Shown here: piece after piece, positions 1-6,798 of the stretch | Position numbering within the stretch: position 1 is the first letter of the stretch | Layout: the number at the start of each line of letters is the position of its first letter | Assembly: GCA_964369415.1 (NCBI GenBank) | Contig: CAYJFP010000033.1 | Coordinates: 1-15,293 of the forward strand | DNA from: SIG603 sp964369415 | GTDB taxonomy: Bacteria > Bacillota > Clostridia > Oscillospirales > Acutalibacteraceae | Reading direction: 5' to 3' | DNA: 15,293 nt | Program-made: the position numbers and the translations under genes | The notes under the pieces: model-generated | Databases searched by the model: none | The model's input: only the letters and a program-made list of their open reading frames with translations | What the model was told of the DNA's origin: nothing

Positions 1-71
1 TCGAACTCTTGGTCCCTTTCGAGATCACTAGTTTTCAAGACTAGCTCCTTAAACCGCTCGGACACCTCTCC
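1..71 (-). tRNA. tRNA-Ser (anticodon UGA), 3' end cut off by window edge
   Basis: Read on the minus strand the RNA begins GGAGAGGTGTCCGAGCGG at position 71, a typical serine tRNA acceptor and D-arm. The anticodon arm has CTAGT/ACTAG as a 5-bp stem with a TGA anticodon at 37-35. It is followed by a variable arm containing a GAAA-like turn, as expected for a class II (long variable arm) serine tRNA, and by the GTTCGA of the T-loop, where the window stops. The T-arm 3' half, acceptor 3' strand and any encoded CCA lie outside the window. A consensus-like promoter lies just upstream at 103-132. Confidence 0.95.
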
Positions 72-102
72 ACAAACCTTAACAAAAAGGATTGCGAGAG
101 AT

Positions 103-132
103 ATAATAACACAAAAAGTATATTTTTGTCAA
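103..132 (-). promoter_or_regulatory. sigma-A-type promoter for tRNA-Ser
   Basis: On the minus strand a perfect -35 TTGACA (132-127) is followed, 18 nt later, by TATTAT (108-103; one mismatch to TATAAT). Transcription would start roughly 30 nt before the tRNA 5' end. The spacer holds a 7-bp inverted repeat (ACAAAAA and TTTTTGT, positions 111-129), which may only reflect A/T tracts. No obvious terminator separates it from the lipid kinase gene upstream, so read-through is possible. Confidence 0.7.
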
Positions 133-153
133 TATGTTTTTTAAAAAAATAAT

Positions 154-1083
154 TTAATTTTTATATTTTACCGAAAAAGGCAGTATGAACTTAAGTTTTT
201 TGTCGCTTAAAGTAAAGATTTCTCTATCTACCATGTTGCATTCGCCGTCACGGCTACAGTAAAGTTTATCGGCGCCTTCAATCTCGATTTTCTTTCCACG
301 CTTAAAAATGAGATAATCTTTAAAAACATCGCTTTCTAGGTGTAAACCTTTTTTGTAAAGTTTAACAAGTGAAAAGAATTTATGTCTTGGAACTGATTTT
401 ATAAGTACAAAGTCAAGAAGTCCGTCGTTAGTAAGAGCACTTGGAGCACCAAGATAACCACCTCCATAACATTTGCCAGAAGCGGCAAGTGCAAAAAGAA
501 AGCTACCGCTTACCGTGCTTATTCCACTGTCGTCATGGATTTTAATGGTAAGCTCTTGTCCAAGTTTTCCCATGAAAGAGCGGACGACAGCGACATTATA
601 AGACATAGGGCCGTCTACAAATGGTAAATTTTTATAATGTTTCATCCTATAACCGACCTGAGCGTCAAATCCTACGGAACAAATATTTATGCTACTCGAA
701 TGAAGAGTTTCAATCATGTCAACAGTAATCGATTCTCCCTCAATCTGATCCTTGAAATTTAAAAACTCTTTAATAGTACCGTAATTTCTAATGTAATCAT
801 TACCGCTTCCTAAAGGGAAAATTCCGATTTCGACATTTTCATGTCCTTTAGCAGCTTCTGCAATTTCAGAAAGAGTCCCGTCGCCGCCGAAACCGTAAAT
901 CCTAAGTTCATCACCGATAGAAGCTTCACTTTTCGTTATTTCAGTAGCATCACCGACACATTTAGTCTTAACTATTTTATATTCACAATCACTACTTGAA
1001 AAGATTTTTTTAATATTTTCGTTGATTTTCTCTTCAAGTTTTGCTGCGTGTGTGTTCGGATTAATAATAAAAACGTATCTCAT
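154..1083 (-). CDS. Diacylglycerol kinase-type lipid kinase (YegS/BmrU/DgkB family)
   Basis: The 309-residue protein is a member of the DAGK catalytic family, which phosphorylates diacylglycerol or related lipids with ATP at the inner face of the membrane. The N-terminus has an INPN motif at residues 7-10, the GGDGT nucleotide-binding motif at 66-70, and PLGSGND at 90-96 (the family's GTGND, with S for T). The C-terminal half has the usual beta-sandwich features, including DGLLDFVLIK. Length is normal for the family. The ATG at 1083 has a good site (AGAGGT) and begins 8 nt after the stop of the upstream methyltransferase gene, so the two are probably co-transcribed. In Firmicutes such kinases recycle diacylglycerol from lipoteichoic acid synthesis; exact substrate here is not visible. 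Confidence 0.88.
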   Translation of the reverse strand: MRYVFIINPNTHAAKLEEKINENIKKIFSSSDCEYKIVKTKCVGDATEITKSEASIGDELRIYGFGGDGTLSEIAEAAKGHENVEIGIFPLGSGNDYIRNYGTIKEFLNFKDQIEGESITVDMIETLHSSSINICSVGFDAQVGYRMKHYKNLPFVDGPMSYNVAVVRSFMGKLGQELTIKIHDDSGISTVSGSFLFALAASGKCYGGGYLGAPSALTNDGLLDFVLIKSVPRHKFFSLVKLYKKGLHLESDVFKDYLIFKRGKKIEIEGADKLYCSRDGECNMVDREIFTLSDKKLKFILPFSVKYKN

Positions 1084-1091
1084 ATTACCTC

Positions 1092-2204
1092 TTACTTAAA
1101 ATACATGTAAACCTGGCATTTTAACATGCCGTTGTACAGTTTTCGTCTCTTGTCGGCTCTTCTTCCAAAAATGTCCTCGAATTCTTCGTCAGGACTTATC
1201 ACAGTATATCTATAACCTCTTTTTTGCTCGAAAACTTTTCCCATGGTCGAGTAAAGCTCCCTTGCTTTGTTCAAGTCAAGAAGTCTTTCACCATAGGGCG
1301 GATTTGTAATAATATATGCAAAATCATCACTCGGTCTAAAATCTTTGATGTCGGCACGGCTAATCTCAATTTTAGAGCCTACGCCTGCCTTTTTAGCATT
1401 TTCAAGTGCCAATGCTACGGATTTAGGGTCAATATCATATCCAAAAGCTTTGAAATCTGCCGTTTTATCTATTTGAGAAAGTGCAAGGTCTCTCTCTTCT
1501 TTCCAAAGATTGGCATTTCCCCATTTTTCACTTGAAAATCTTCTCTTGATACCAGGAGCAATGCGGTAAGCATACATAGCCGCTTCAATTAAAATTGTTC
1601 CCGAACCGCAAAATGGGTCGTAAAAAACAGCATCGCTTCTAATTCTTGAAAGTTTAACCATTATAGCGGCAAGTGTTTCTTTGATAGGGGCTATAGAAGA
1701 ATTTTTTCGGTATCCTCGTTTGTGAAGTCCGTTTCCGCTTGTGTCTATCATGAGACTGACTTTATCTTTCATAATAAGAAATTTAACGGCACAAACAGGG
1801 CCATCTTCTTTAAACCAATCGGTTTTATAAGTTTTTTTCAGTCTTTCAACAATCGCTTTTTTAACTATTGACTGACAGTCCGGAACACTTGTAAGCTTGC
1901 TTGAAAGGCTTTTTCCAGTGACAGGAAATTCGTAATTGCTTCCGATAAACTCCTCCCAAGGAAGACTTTTAGTTCCTTCAAACAAATCTTCAAAGGACAA
2001 AGCGTTAAATTCGCCTAAAAGTATCAATACTCTTTCAGAGTATCTCGAATGGATATTTGCTCTCATCATCATAGAAGGATTTCCGTCAAAAATTACCCTT
2101 CCGTTTTCTGTAATTACATTTTGTGCCTGCATGTTCTTAAGTTCATCGGCTACTAAGCCTTCAGCTCCTAAAATACATGGGCATACTAATTTATAAAAAG
2201 ACAT
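1092..2204 (-). CDS. THUMP-domain class I SAM-dependent rRNA methyltransferase (RlmL/YpsC-like)
   Basis: This 370-residue protein probably makes N2-methylguanosine in 23S rRNA, as its RlmL/YpsC relatives do. Residues about 45-155 form the THUMP RNA-binding region. The Rossmann methyltransferase domain follows, introduced by LHKRGYR (160-166), with the SAM-binding DPFCGSGT at 196-203 and the catalytic NPPYGER at 301-307, typical of amino-group methylation of G. It has only the RlmL half and lacks the RlmK domain fused to it in E. coli, as is usual in Firmicutes. The ATG at 2204 is preceded by AGGTGAT at good spacing. It leads a two-gene unit with the lipid kinase. The exact target base is inferred from the family. 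Confidence 0.9.
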   Translation of the reverse strand: MSFYKLVCPCILGAEGLVADELKNMQAQNVITENGRVIFDGNPSMMMRANIHSRYSERVLILLGEFNALSFEDLFEGTKSLPWEEFIGSNYEFPVTGKSLSSKLTSVPDCQSIVKKAIVERLKKTYKTDWFKEDGPVCAVKFLIMKDKVSLMIDTSGNGLHKRGYRKNSSIAPIKETLAAIMVKLSRIRSDAVFYDPFCGSGTILIEAAMYAYRIAPGIKRRFSSEKWGNANLWKEERDLALSQIDKTADFKAFGYDIDPKSVALALENAKKAGVGSKIEISRADIKDFRPSDDFAYIITNPPYGERLLDLNKARELYSTMGKVFEQKRGYRYTVISPDEEFEDIFGRRADKRRKLYNGMLKCQVYMYFK

Positions 2205-2226
2205 GCTTTATCACCTACTTTATTTA

Positions 2227-2256
2227 ATTTTAACATAAATAGACAGTTAATAGCAA
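2227..2256 (-). promoter_or_regulatory. Candidate promoter for the methyltransferase/lipid kinase unit
   Basis: On the minus strand TTGCTA (2256-2251, four of six matches) and TAAAAT (2232-2227, five of six) are separated by 18 nt, ending about 22 nt before the ATG. It is the best match in the divergent intergenic region but not strong. Confidence 0.4.
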
Positions 2257-2306
2257 GGAATAAGTTTTGATATTTATAACAGTAAGGAGGAAATATAAAA
2301 AAACAT

Positions 2307-2336
2307 TTGCTTTTTGTGTTTGTTTTTTGATATAAT
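2307..2336 (+). promoter_or_regulatory. Candidate extended -10 promoter for the gtrA/transporter/cls operon
   Basis: A perfect TATAAT at 2331-2336 is preceded by TGA at 2328-2330, making an extended -10 (TGnTATAAT). The -35 region is weak (TTGCTT at 2307-2312, 18-nt spacer), which extended -10 promoters tolerate. The start would fall near 2343, about 45 nt before the first gene. Confidence 0.6.
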
Positions 2337-2369
2337 AAGTTCAATAGTATATTTTAATGTAAAGAGGTG

Positions 2370-2390
2370 ATGGTACGAACGGCTTTTTGA
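2370..2390 (+). other. Six-codon mini-ORF (MVRTAF) overlapping the gtrA-like start
   Basis: ATG at 2370 directly follows a good Shine-Dalgarno site (GAGGTG) and reads six codons to TGA at 2388-2390. The stop overlaps the TTG at 2387 by two bases (TTGA). It may be a coupling leader, a chance frame produced by the initiation region, or the real N-terminus split from the main frame by a one-base error. Confidence 0.3.
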
Positions 2391-2848
2391 CAAAAATTGC
2401 AGACATAATTAATAAAATTTCAAGTAAATTATTAAAAAAAAGCTTTGATGAACCGACGCTGAAATATGCGATTGTTGGGGGCTTTTCGGCGGGTGTAAAC
2501 TTGTTGATTTACTATATACTAAATTTAGGATTTGGTGTAAGTTACCTTGTAAGTAATATAATTGCGTGGTTTCCACCGTTGTTTATTTCATTTTTTGGAA
2601 TAAAATACTATGCTTTTTACAAAGGGAAAACGGGTTTTTTAGGAGCGCTTAAAGAGTTTTTTAGCTTTGTTGCATCTAGAATTATTGCGGGTATGGCCGA
2701 AAATGTGACAATTTGGTTCTTGGTTGGGGTGTTAAGTTTAAACAGCAGCTTGATGAAACTTGTAAGTAGTGTTGTAGGTGTAACACTTAACTATTTTTTA
2801 AGCTTGTTCATTTTTAGTAAAGTTTCTAAACCAAAATCGACCGATTAA
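2387..2848 (+). CDS. GtrA-family small membrane protein
   Basis: The 153-residue protein resembles the GtrA/DPMS family: four hydrophobic segments and the characteristic KYAIVGGFSAGVNLLIYY (about residues 25-42) near the N-terminus. Family members are thought to help move lipid-linked sugars (undecaprenyl-phosphate-linked) across the membrane or to assist glycosyltransferases; no partner glycosyltransferase is present here. The start is uncertain. The only in-frame usual start near the front is TTG at 2387, but the good ribosome site (GAGGTG, 2364-2369) lies 17 nt upstream and instead serves an ATG at 2370 in another frame. That ATG opens a six-codon reading frame whose TGA overlaps the TTG. 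Translational coupling or a one-base sequence error are both possible. Confidence 0.8.
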   Translation: MTKIADIINKISSKLLKKSFDEPTLKYAIVGGFSAGVNLLIYYILNLGFGVSYLVSNIIAWFPPLFISFFGIKYYAFYKGKTGFLGALKEFFSFVASRIIAGMAENVTIWFLVGVLSLNSSLMKLVSSVVGVTLNYFLSLFIFSKVSKPKSTD

Positions 2849-2865
2849 ATGAATGGGGGATTAAA

Positions 2866-4098
2866 ATGAGTAAGAAAATAACTTTGTCTTTAGTGGGTGC
2901 TGCACTGGTTGTAATAGGTGTTTGGTGGGCACTTAGCAATATCTCTGCGCTGCTTGGTGTGGTTGATTTTGTGCTTGGCGTGTTCTCGGCACTGATTTTA
3001 GGTACGGCTATAGCCTTTGTGCTTAACTTGCCTATGAGTTTTTTTGAAAGACATTTATTCAAAAAATCAATAGGTAATCCGAAAATGTTTATGGTAAGGC
3101 GTGGAATAAGCCTTTTTATGTCGATTTTAATAATTATTTTGGTTATAATATTTGTAATGCTTTTAGTTATTCCTGAGTTTGTTAATGCGGTGATACTATT
3201 AGGTGAGAGTTTGGTAGAGGTTACACCTGAAATAGTGGATTGGATAGTCGGTTTAACATCAGGACATTCTCAGTTCAATGATTTTTTTAATAATTTAAGT
3301 ATTGACTGGGACACCTTAACTCAAAATGTAGTGAACTATATGACTGTATTCTTCAGCGATCTTTTAGTTAATACTATGGGAATAGCAACTTCGTTGGCAG
3401 GAAGTGTTACTAACGTTATTTTTGCGTTTATATTCGCTATGTACATCTTAACAGGCAAAGAGCGCCTTGGAAGACAGTTTACAAAATTGTTCAGAGCAAT
3501 TCTTCCTGAAAAAGCCTTGATTGTAATTAGAGTGGTATTAAAAAAATCACAAACAATTTTCTCAAAATATATTGTTGCACAGTGTACAGAGGTCGTTATT
3601 TTAAGTACGTTAACATTTATTGGCATGACTATATTTGGTTTTCCGTATCCGACAACGATAAGTGTTTTAATAGGACTTCTTGCATTTATTCCGCTTATAG
3701 GTGCATTTACTGGTGCTGTAGTTGGTGCATTCTTGGTGTTTACAGTAGATCCGATTCAGGCGGTTTGGTTTTTAATATTCTTTATTATTCTACAGCAATT
3801 TGAGGGTAATTTGATTTATCCTAGAGTGGTCGGAGGAAGCTTAGGAATTCAAGGAATATGGGTTCTTGCTGCAGTTACAATAGGTGGTTCTCTAGGTGGA
3901 ATTTTAGGCATGCTTATTGCGGCACCTGTGTTCAGCATTATCTATTCATTTGTAGCGGTTATGGCAAATGAAAGTATTAAGCTACAAGAAAGAGACGAAA
4001 CTGTAAAACATAATCCGATAACGGCGATAAAGGCATTGTTGATTTCTATGGAAGAAGATGATAAGAGAGAAAAAGCTAAGCAAAAAAAAGAGGATTAA
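2866..4098 (+). CDS. AI-2E family (UPF0118/PerM-type) transporter
   Basis: This 410-residue integral membrane protein belongs to the AI-2E transporter family, named for E. coli TqsA; other members act as Na+/H+ antiporters or permeases, so the substrate cannot be assigned. An N-terminal pair of membrane segments (about residues 5-55) is followed by further hydrophobic segments and a soluble central part. The signature C-terminal block has the proline/glycine-rich LLAFIPLIGAFTGAVVG stretch, then QQFEGNLIYPRVVG, and GGILGMLIAAP. The tail is highly charged (many K, E, D). The ATG at 2866 has GGGGGA at good distance and starts 17 nt after the gtrA-like stop. The gene lies in a likely operon with gtrA-like and cardiolipin synthase. 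Confidence 0.9.
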   Translation: MSKKITLSLVGAALVVIGVWWALSNISALLGVVDFVLGVFSALILGTAIAFVLNLPMSFFERHLFKKSIGNPKMFMVRRGISLFMSILIIILVIIFVMLLVIPEFVNAVILLGESLVEVTPEIVDWIVGLTSGHSQFNDFFNNLSIDWDTLTQNVVNYMTVFFSDLLVNTMGIATSLAGSVTNVIFAFIFAMYILTGKERLGRQFTKLFRAILPEKALIVIRVVLKKSQTIFSKYIVAQCTEVVILSTLTFIGMTIFGFPYPTTISVLIGLLAFIPLIGAFTGAVVGAFLVFTVDPIQAVWFLIFFIILQQFEGNLIYPRVVGGSLGIQGIWVLAAVTIGGSLGGILGMLIAAPVFSIIYSFVAVMANESIKLQERDETVKHNPITAIKALLISMEEDDKREKAKQKKED

Positions 4099-4119
4099 AA
4101 AGAGGGTTAGTTTAATTTT

Positions 4120-5646
4120 ATGAATAAAATTTTGGGTTCGATGATTTTAAGATTTTCTATTATAATAATGTCGATTTTATTTCAACTCTTCTTGTGGGCG
4201 TTTATTATAGTTTTGTTTGGTCAATACGACGGTTTGGCGTATAATCTGCTGCTTCTTCTAAGTATTTCTGGAGGTGTTGTGATTCTTATTCAAGACACAT
4301 ATCCTGAAGGGAAAATACCGTGGATTATTATAATGTTCATTATGCCGTTTTTAGGCGGGATTTTATTTTTTACATTTGGGCTTCATCATACGTCAAAAAA
4401 AACAAAGAAGTTGTATAAGGAAATAAATGAGGACTATCAAAATTCGATTAATAAGATAGAAAGTCTTGATATAGAAAAGTTAAATGAAGACAGCGGTACA
4501 AAAAGTCAGTTTAGATACTTGAAAAAGTATGCGGATGCGCCTGTTTACGAAAATACAAAGATAGAATACTATCCACTTGGTGAAGATATGCTAGAGTCTA
4601 TGCTAAAAGAGCTTGAAAAAGCTCAGGAGTATATTTTTATGGAGTATTTTATAATAGAAGAAGGCCTTATGTGGGGGCAAATTGAAAAAGTTCTTGAGGA
4701 AAAAGCACAAAATGGGCTTGATGTTAGGGTAATGTTTGACGATTTTGGATGCATTGGGACATTGGAACCTGGTTTTATAGCAAAACTCAGAAACAAAAAA
4801 ATTAAATGTTATGCATACAACAAGGTTAGACATGCGTTTAATTCTAATTTTAACAATAGAGACCACAGAAAAATATGTGTAATAGATGGAAACACAGGAT
4901 TTACAGGCGGCATAAATCTTGCAGATGAATATATAAATAAGAAAGTTAAGCACGGACACTGGAAAGACACTGCTTTGATGATTAAAGGCGATGCGGTGTT
5001 CAGTCTAACGATGATGTTTTTAAGCATGTGGGGTTATACAACACAAGAGGTGGAGAGCTTCTTGAAGTTCAAGCCGAATAAAGTGTATGAAAGTGATGGA
5101 TTTGTCCAGCCGTTTTCAGATAGTCCTAATGATGATGAAGCGGTTGGCGAAAACATTTATATGTCGATACTCAATAAGGCAGATGAATATGTTTATATCA
5201 CAAGTCCTTACTTGATAATAAGCCGTGAAATGATGGTTTCACTTATGCAGTCGGCAAAATCGGGTGTCGATGTAAGACTCATATTACCAGCAGTTGCCGA
5301 TAAAAAATTTGTCCATTTTCTATCAAGATCATATTATTCTGCGCTTATAAAAGCAGGTGTCAAAATTTTTGAATACACACCTGGTTTCATTCATGCTAAA
5401 ATGTTTATTAGTGACGATGTAAAGGCTGTTGTTGGAACGATTAATCTTGATTTTAGAAGTTTAAATCTCCATTTTGAATGTGGTGTGTTTATGTACAAAT
5501 CCTCGGTGATTCAGACTATTAAAGAGGATTTTTTAAAAACTCAGGCCGTCTCAAAAGAGATAACTTTAGATAATCTTCCATATAAAATGAACGTGTTTAA
5601 ATATGCGATGTTAGGACTGTTAAGAGCCTTTTCTCCTTTGTTTTAA
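4120..5646 (+). CDS. cls: Cardiolipin synthase, two-PLD-domain type
   Basis: The 508-residue enzyme joins two phosphatidylglycerol molecules into cardiolipin plus glycerol at the cytoplasmic membrane. Two N-terminal membrane segments (about residues 8-35 and 40-86) anchor it. Two phospholipase D signature motifs supply the active site: HxKx4D with H249, K251, D256, and again H425, K427, D432. Each is followed by the family's G-(T/G)-(I)-N pattern (FTGGIN 261-266; VGTINLD 438-444). Length is normal for ClsA-type bacterial enzymes. The ATG at 4120 follows AGAGGG with a rather long spacing of 13 nt and starts 21 nt after the transporter. No hairpin terminator is visible after the stop, so transcription may continue into the rplU region. 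Confidence 0.92.
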   Translation: MNKILGSMILRFSIIIMSILFQLFLWAFIIVLFGQYDGLAYNLLLLLSISGGVVILIQDTYPEGKIPWIIIMFIMPFLGGILFFTFGLHHTSKKTKKLYKEINEDYQNSINKIESLDIEKLNEDSGTKSQFRYLKKYADAPVYENTKIEYYPLGEDMLESMLKELEKAQEYIFMEYFIIEEGLMWGQIEKVLEEKAQNGLDVRVMFDDFGCIGTLEPGFIAKLRNKKIKCYAYNKVRHAFNSNFNNRDHRKICVIDGNTGFTGGINLADEYINKKVKHGHWKDTALMIKGDAVFSLTMMFLSMWGYTTQEVESFLKFKPNKVYESDGFVQPFSDSPNDDEAVGENIYMSILNKADEYVYITSPYLIISREMMVSLMQSAKSGVDVRLILPAVADKKFVHFLSRSYYSALIKAGVKIFEYTPGFIHAKMFISDDVKAVVGTINLDFRSLNLHFECGVFMYKSSVIQTIKEDFLKTQAVSKEITLDNLPYKMNVFKYAMLGLLRAFSPLF

Positions 5647-5653
5647 ATTTTCG

Positions 5654-5682
5654 TTGACATTTAATTATTTATATTGTATAAT
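5654..5682 (+). promoter_or_regulatory. Perfect-consensus promoter of rplU-prp-rpmA
   Basis: TTGACA (5654-5659) and TATAAT (5677-5682) are separated by exactly 17 nt. All twelve consensus bases match. Transcription would begin near 5689, giving a leader of about 80 nt before rplU. Confidence 0.92.
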
Positions 5683-5688
5683 ATTACA

Positions 5689-5769
5689 GCCGCGTACTAT
5701 AGGTTTAAAAGTGTAACTTAAATTACCACCTAATAGTAGCGAGATTATAGAAAAGGCAGGCAAAAGAAT
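5689..5769 (+). ncRNA. Ribosomal protein L21 leader (structured 5' UTR)
   Basis: The leader before rplU folds around a 10-bp stem: TACTATAGGT (5695-5704) pairs with 5728-5738, with one bulged A (5732). It is capped by a small AAGT/ACTT hairpin around 5708-5717. Downstream comes a GCGAGAT stretch (5739-5745). Position, size and the ACCACCU/GCGAGAU elements fit the L21 leader family of Firmicutes, thought to let L21 repress its own operon. The match is from memory of the family; the stem itself is seen directly. Confidence 0.7.
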
Positions 5770-6078
5770 ATGTTTGCAATTATTGAAACAGGTGGCAAGC
5801 AATATAAAGTCCAATACGGAGACGTTATATTTGTAGAAAAACTTGCTGTAGAAGAAGATCAAGTAGTAGAATTTCCTGTAGTAGCAGTGTTTGGCGAAGG
5901 CGAGACAAAAGTAGGAAATCCTTATGTAGAAGGAGCTACAGTAACAGCTAAAGTACTTAAAAACGGAAAAGCTAAAAAAATTACTGTGTTTACCTACAAA
6001 CCTAAAAAAGGTTCTAAAAGAAAAATGGGACATAGACAACCTTATACTAAAGTTCAAATCGAAGCTGTTAAAGCATAA
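5770..6078 (+). CDS. rplU: 50S ribosomal protein L21
   Basis: The 102-residue protein starts MFAIIETGGKQYKVQYGD, the near-universal L21 start, and ends in the conserved KRKMGHRQPYTKV 23S rRNA-binding tail. L21 binds domain V-side 23S rRNA early in 50S assembly. Length is normal. It is the first gene of rplU-prp-rpmA, downstream of a structured leader that probably mediates autoregulation. Its TAA overlaps the ATG of prp by one base (TAATG), indicating translational coupling. The ribosome site is modest (AGG about 9 nt before the ATG), which would suit regulation by the leader. Confidence 0.98.
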   Translation: MFAIIETGGKQYKVQYGDVIFVEKLAVEEDQVVEFPVVAVFGEGETKVGNPYVEGATVTAKVLKNGKAKKITVFTYKPKKGSKRKMGHRQPYTKVQIEAVKA

Positions 6079-6401
6079 TGATTTACATGGATTTTCTTTC
6101 GGATAAAGACGGAAGAATCAAAGGCTTTAGAGCTGTGGGACATTCGGGTTTTTCCGAAGAGGGTAGTGATATAGTGTGTGCGGCGGTTTCATCTTCGCTT
6201 TACATGACGGTCAATACCATTGTAGAAGTCCTAAAAGTGACACCGAAGACTCTTCGTGTAGACGATGCGGAAATGGTGTTCATTATAGAAGATGAAGATA
6301 TGAAAAAATGTAGAGACTTTTTTGAAGGGTTAAAGATACATTTGATGGCCCTTGAAGAACAGTATGAAGACAACATCAATGTGAATTATTTGGAGGTGTA
6401 A
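6078..6401 (+). CDS. prp: Ribosomal-processing cysteine protease Prp
   Basis: The 107-residue cysteine protease removes the N-terminal extension of L27 in Firmicutes and related bacteria. The catalytic pair is visible at family positions: H22 in VGHSGF and C34 in GSDIVCAAVS. Length matches the YsxB/Prp family. It lies between rplU (one-base overlap) and rpmA (2-nt gap), the standard arrangement. The L27 encoded next carries the matching cleavable extension (IQLF before AHKKG), so enzyme and substrate are both intact here. S. aureus Prp is essential; essentiality here is an inference. Confidence 0.96.
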   Translation: MIYMDFLSDKDGRIKGFRAVGHSGFSEEGSDIVCAAVSSSLYMTVNTIVEVLKVTPKTLRVDDAEMVFIIEDEDMKKCRDFFEGLKIHLMALEEQYEDNINVNYLEV

Positions 6402-6403
6402 TT

Positions 6404-6688
6404 GTGATTAAAATAAACATTCAACTTTTTGCTCATAAAAAAGGAATGGGTTCTACTAAGAACGGACGTGACTCAGAATCAAAAAGACTCGGAGTTAAAA
6501 GAGCAGACGGACAATTTGTTCTAGCTGGTAACATTCTTGTTAAACAACGTGGAACAAAAATTCATCCGGGCAATAACGTAGGCAGAGGTTCTGACGATTC
6601 TCTCTTTGCTTTAGTTGACGGTAAAGTTAGATTTGAGCGTATGGGACGTGACCGTAAAAAAGTTAGCGTTTACTCCATAGAGCAATAA
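6404..6688 (+). CDS. rpmA: 50S ribosomal protein L27, with Prp-cleavable N-terminal extension
   Basis: The 94-residue protein begins MIKINIQLF followed by AHKKGMGSTKNGRDSESKRLG. The first nine residues form the Firmicute extension; Prp is expected to cut after F9, exposing A10 as the mature N-terminus that reaches the peptidyl transferase centre. The body is canonical (KQRGTKIHPGNNVGRGSDDSLFAL). The start codon is GTG at 6404, supported by a strong GGAGGTG site 5-12 nt upstream that overlaps the end of prp. It is the last gene before a strong terminator. Confidence 0.97.
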   Translation: MIKINIQLFAHKKGMGSTKNGRDSESKRLGVKRADGQFVLAGNILVKQRGTKIHPGNNVGRGSDDSLFALVDGKVRFERMGRDRKKVSVYSIEQ

Positions 6689-6696
6689 TAAAGATT

Positions 6697-6731
6697 AGAA
6701 CTTTTCCTAGCTTTGGAAAAGTTCTTTTTTT
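6697..6731 (+). terminator. Intrinsic terminator of rplU-prp-rpmA
   Basis: A perfect stem, GAACTTTTCC (6698-6707) with GGAAAAGTTC (6715-6724), closes a 7-nt loop and is followed by seven T residues. An outer A-T pair extends it by one. Confidence 0.95.
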
Positions 6732-6750
6732 AATAGCTTAAGATTAAAAT

Positions 6751-6783
6751 TTGAAAGGTACATTGTAGTGGTTTAAAACACTA
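6751..6783 (+). promoter_or_regulatory. Candidate obg promoter with overlapping imperfect palindrome
   Basis: Because a strong terminator precedes obg, a promoter is expected here. TTGAAA (6751-6756) and TAAAAC (6774-6779) with a 17-nt spacer is the best match, but the -10 is weak. An 18-bp imperfect palindrome (TAGTG at 6766-6770, CACTA at 6779-6783, eight of nine pairs) covers the -10 and could be an operator. Confidence 0.35.
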
Positions 6784-6798
6784 TAAATGGTGATAAAT

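Noticed and set aside
111..129. Seven-base inverted repeat in the tRNA-Ser promoter spacer
   Set aside because: The arms are mostly A and T runs, easily expected by chance in this AT-rich region, unlike the 9-bp arms at 10796-10816.
1224..1535. Plus-strand 103-codon frame inside the THUMP methyltransferase gene
   Set aside because: Antisense to a clear enzyme domain (DPFCGSGT ... NPPYGER) and lacks any recognisable family.
2284..2290. Strong ribosome-site-like AAGGAGG on the plus strand
   Set aside because: No start codon at usable distance opens more than a few codons, and it lies upstream of the promoter of the next operon; probably chance in purine-rich spacer.
5665..6057. Minus-strand 130-codon frame over rplU and its leader
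   Set aside because: Composition (phenylalanine, tyrosine, cysteine-rich) is typical of a complement of A-rich coding sequence; it spans the rplU promoter and leader.
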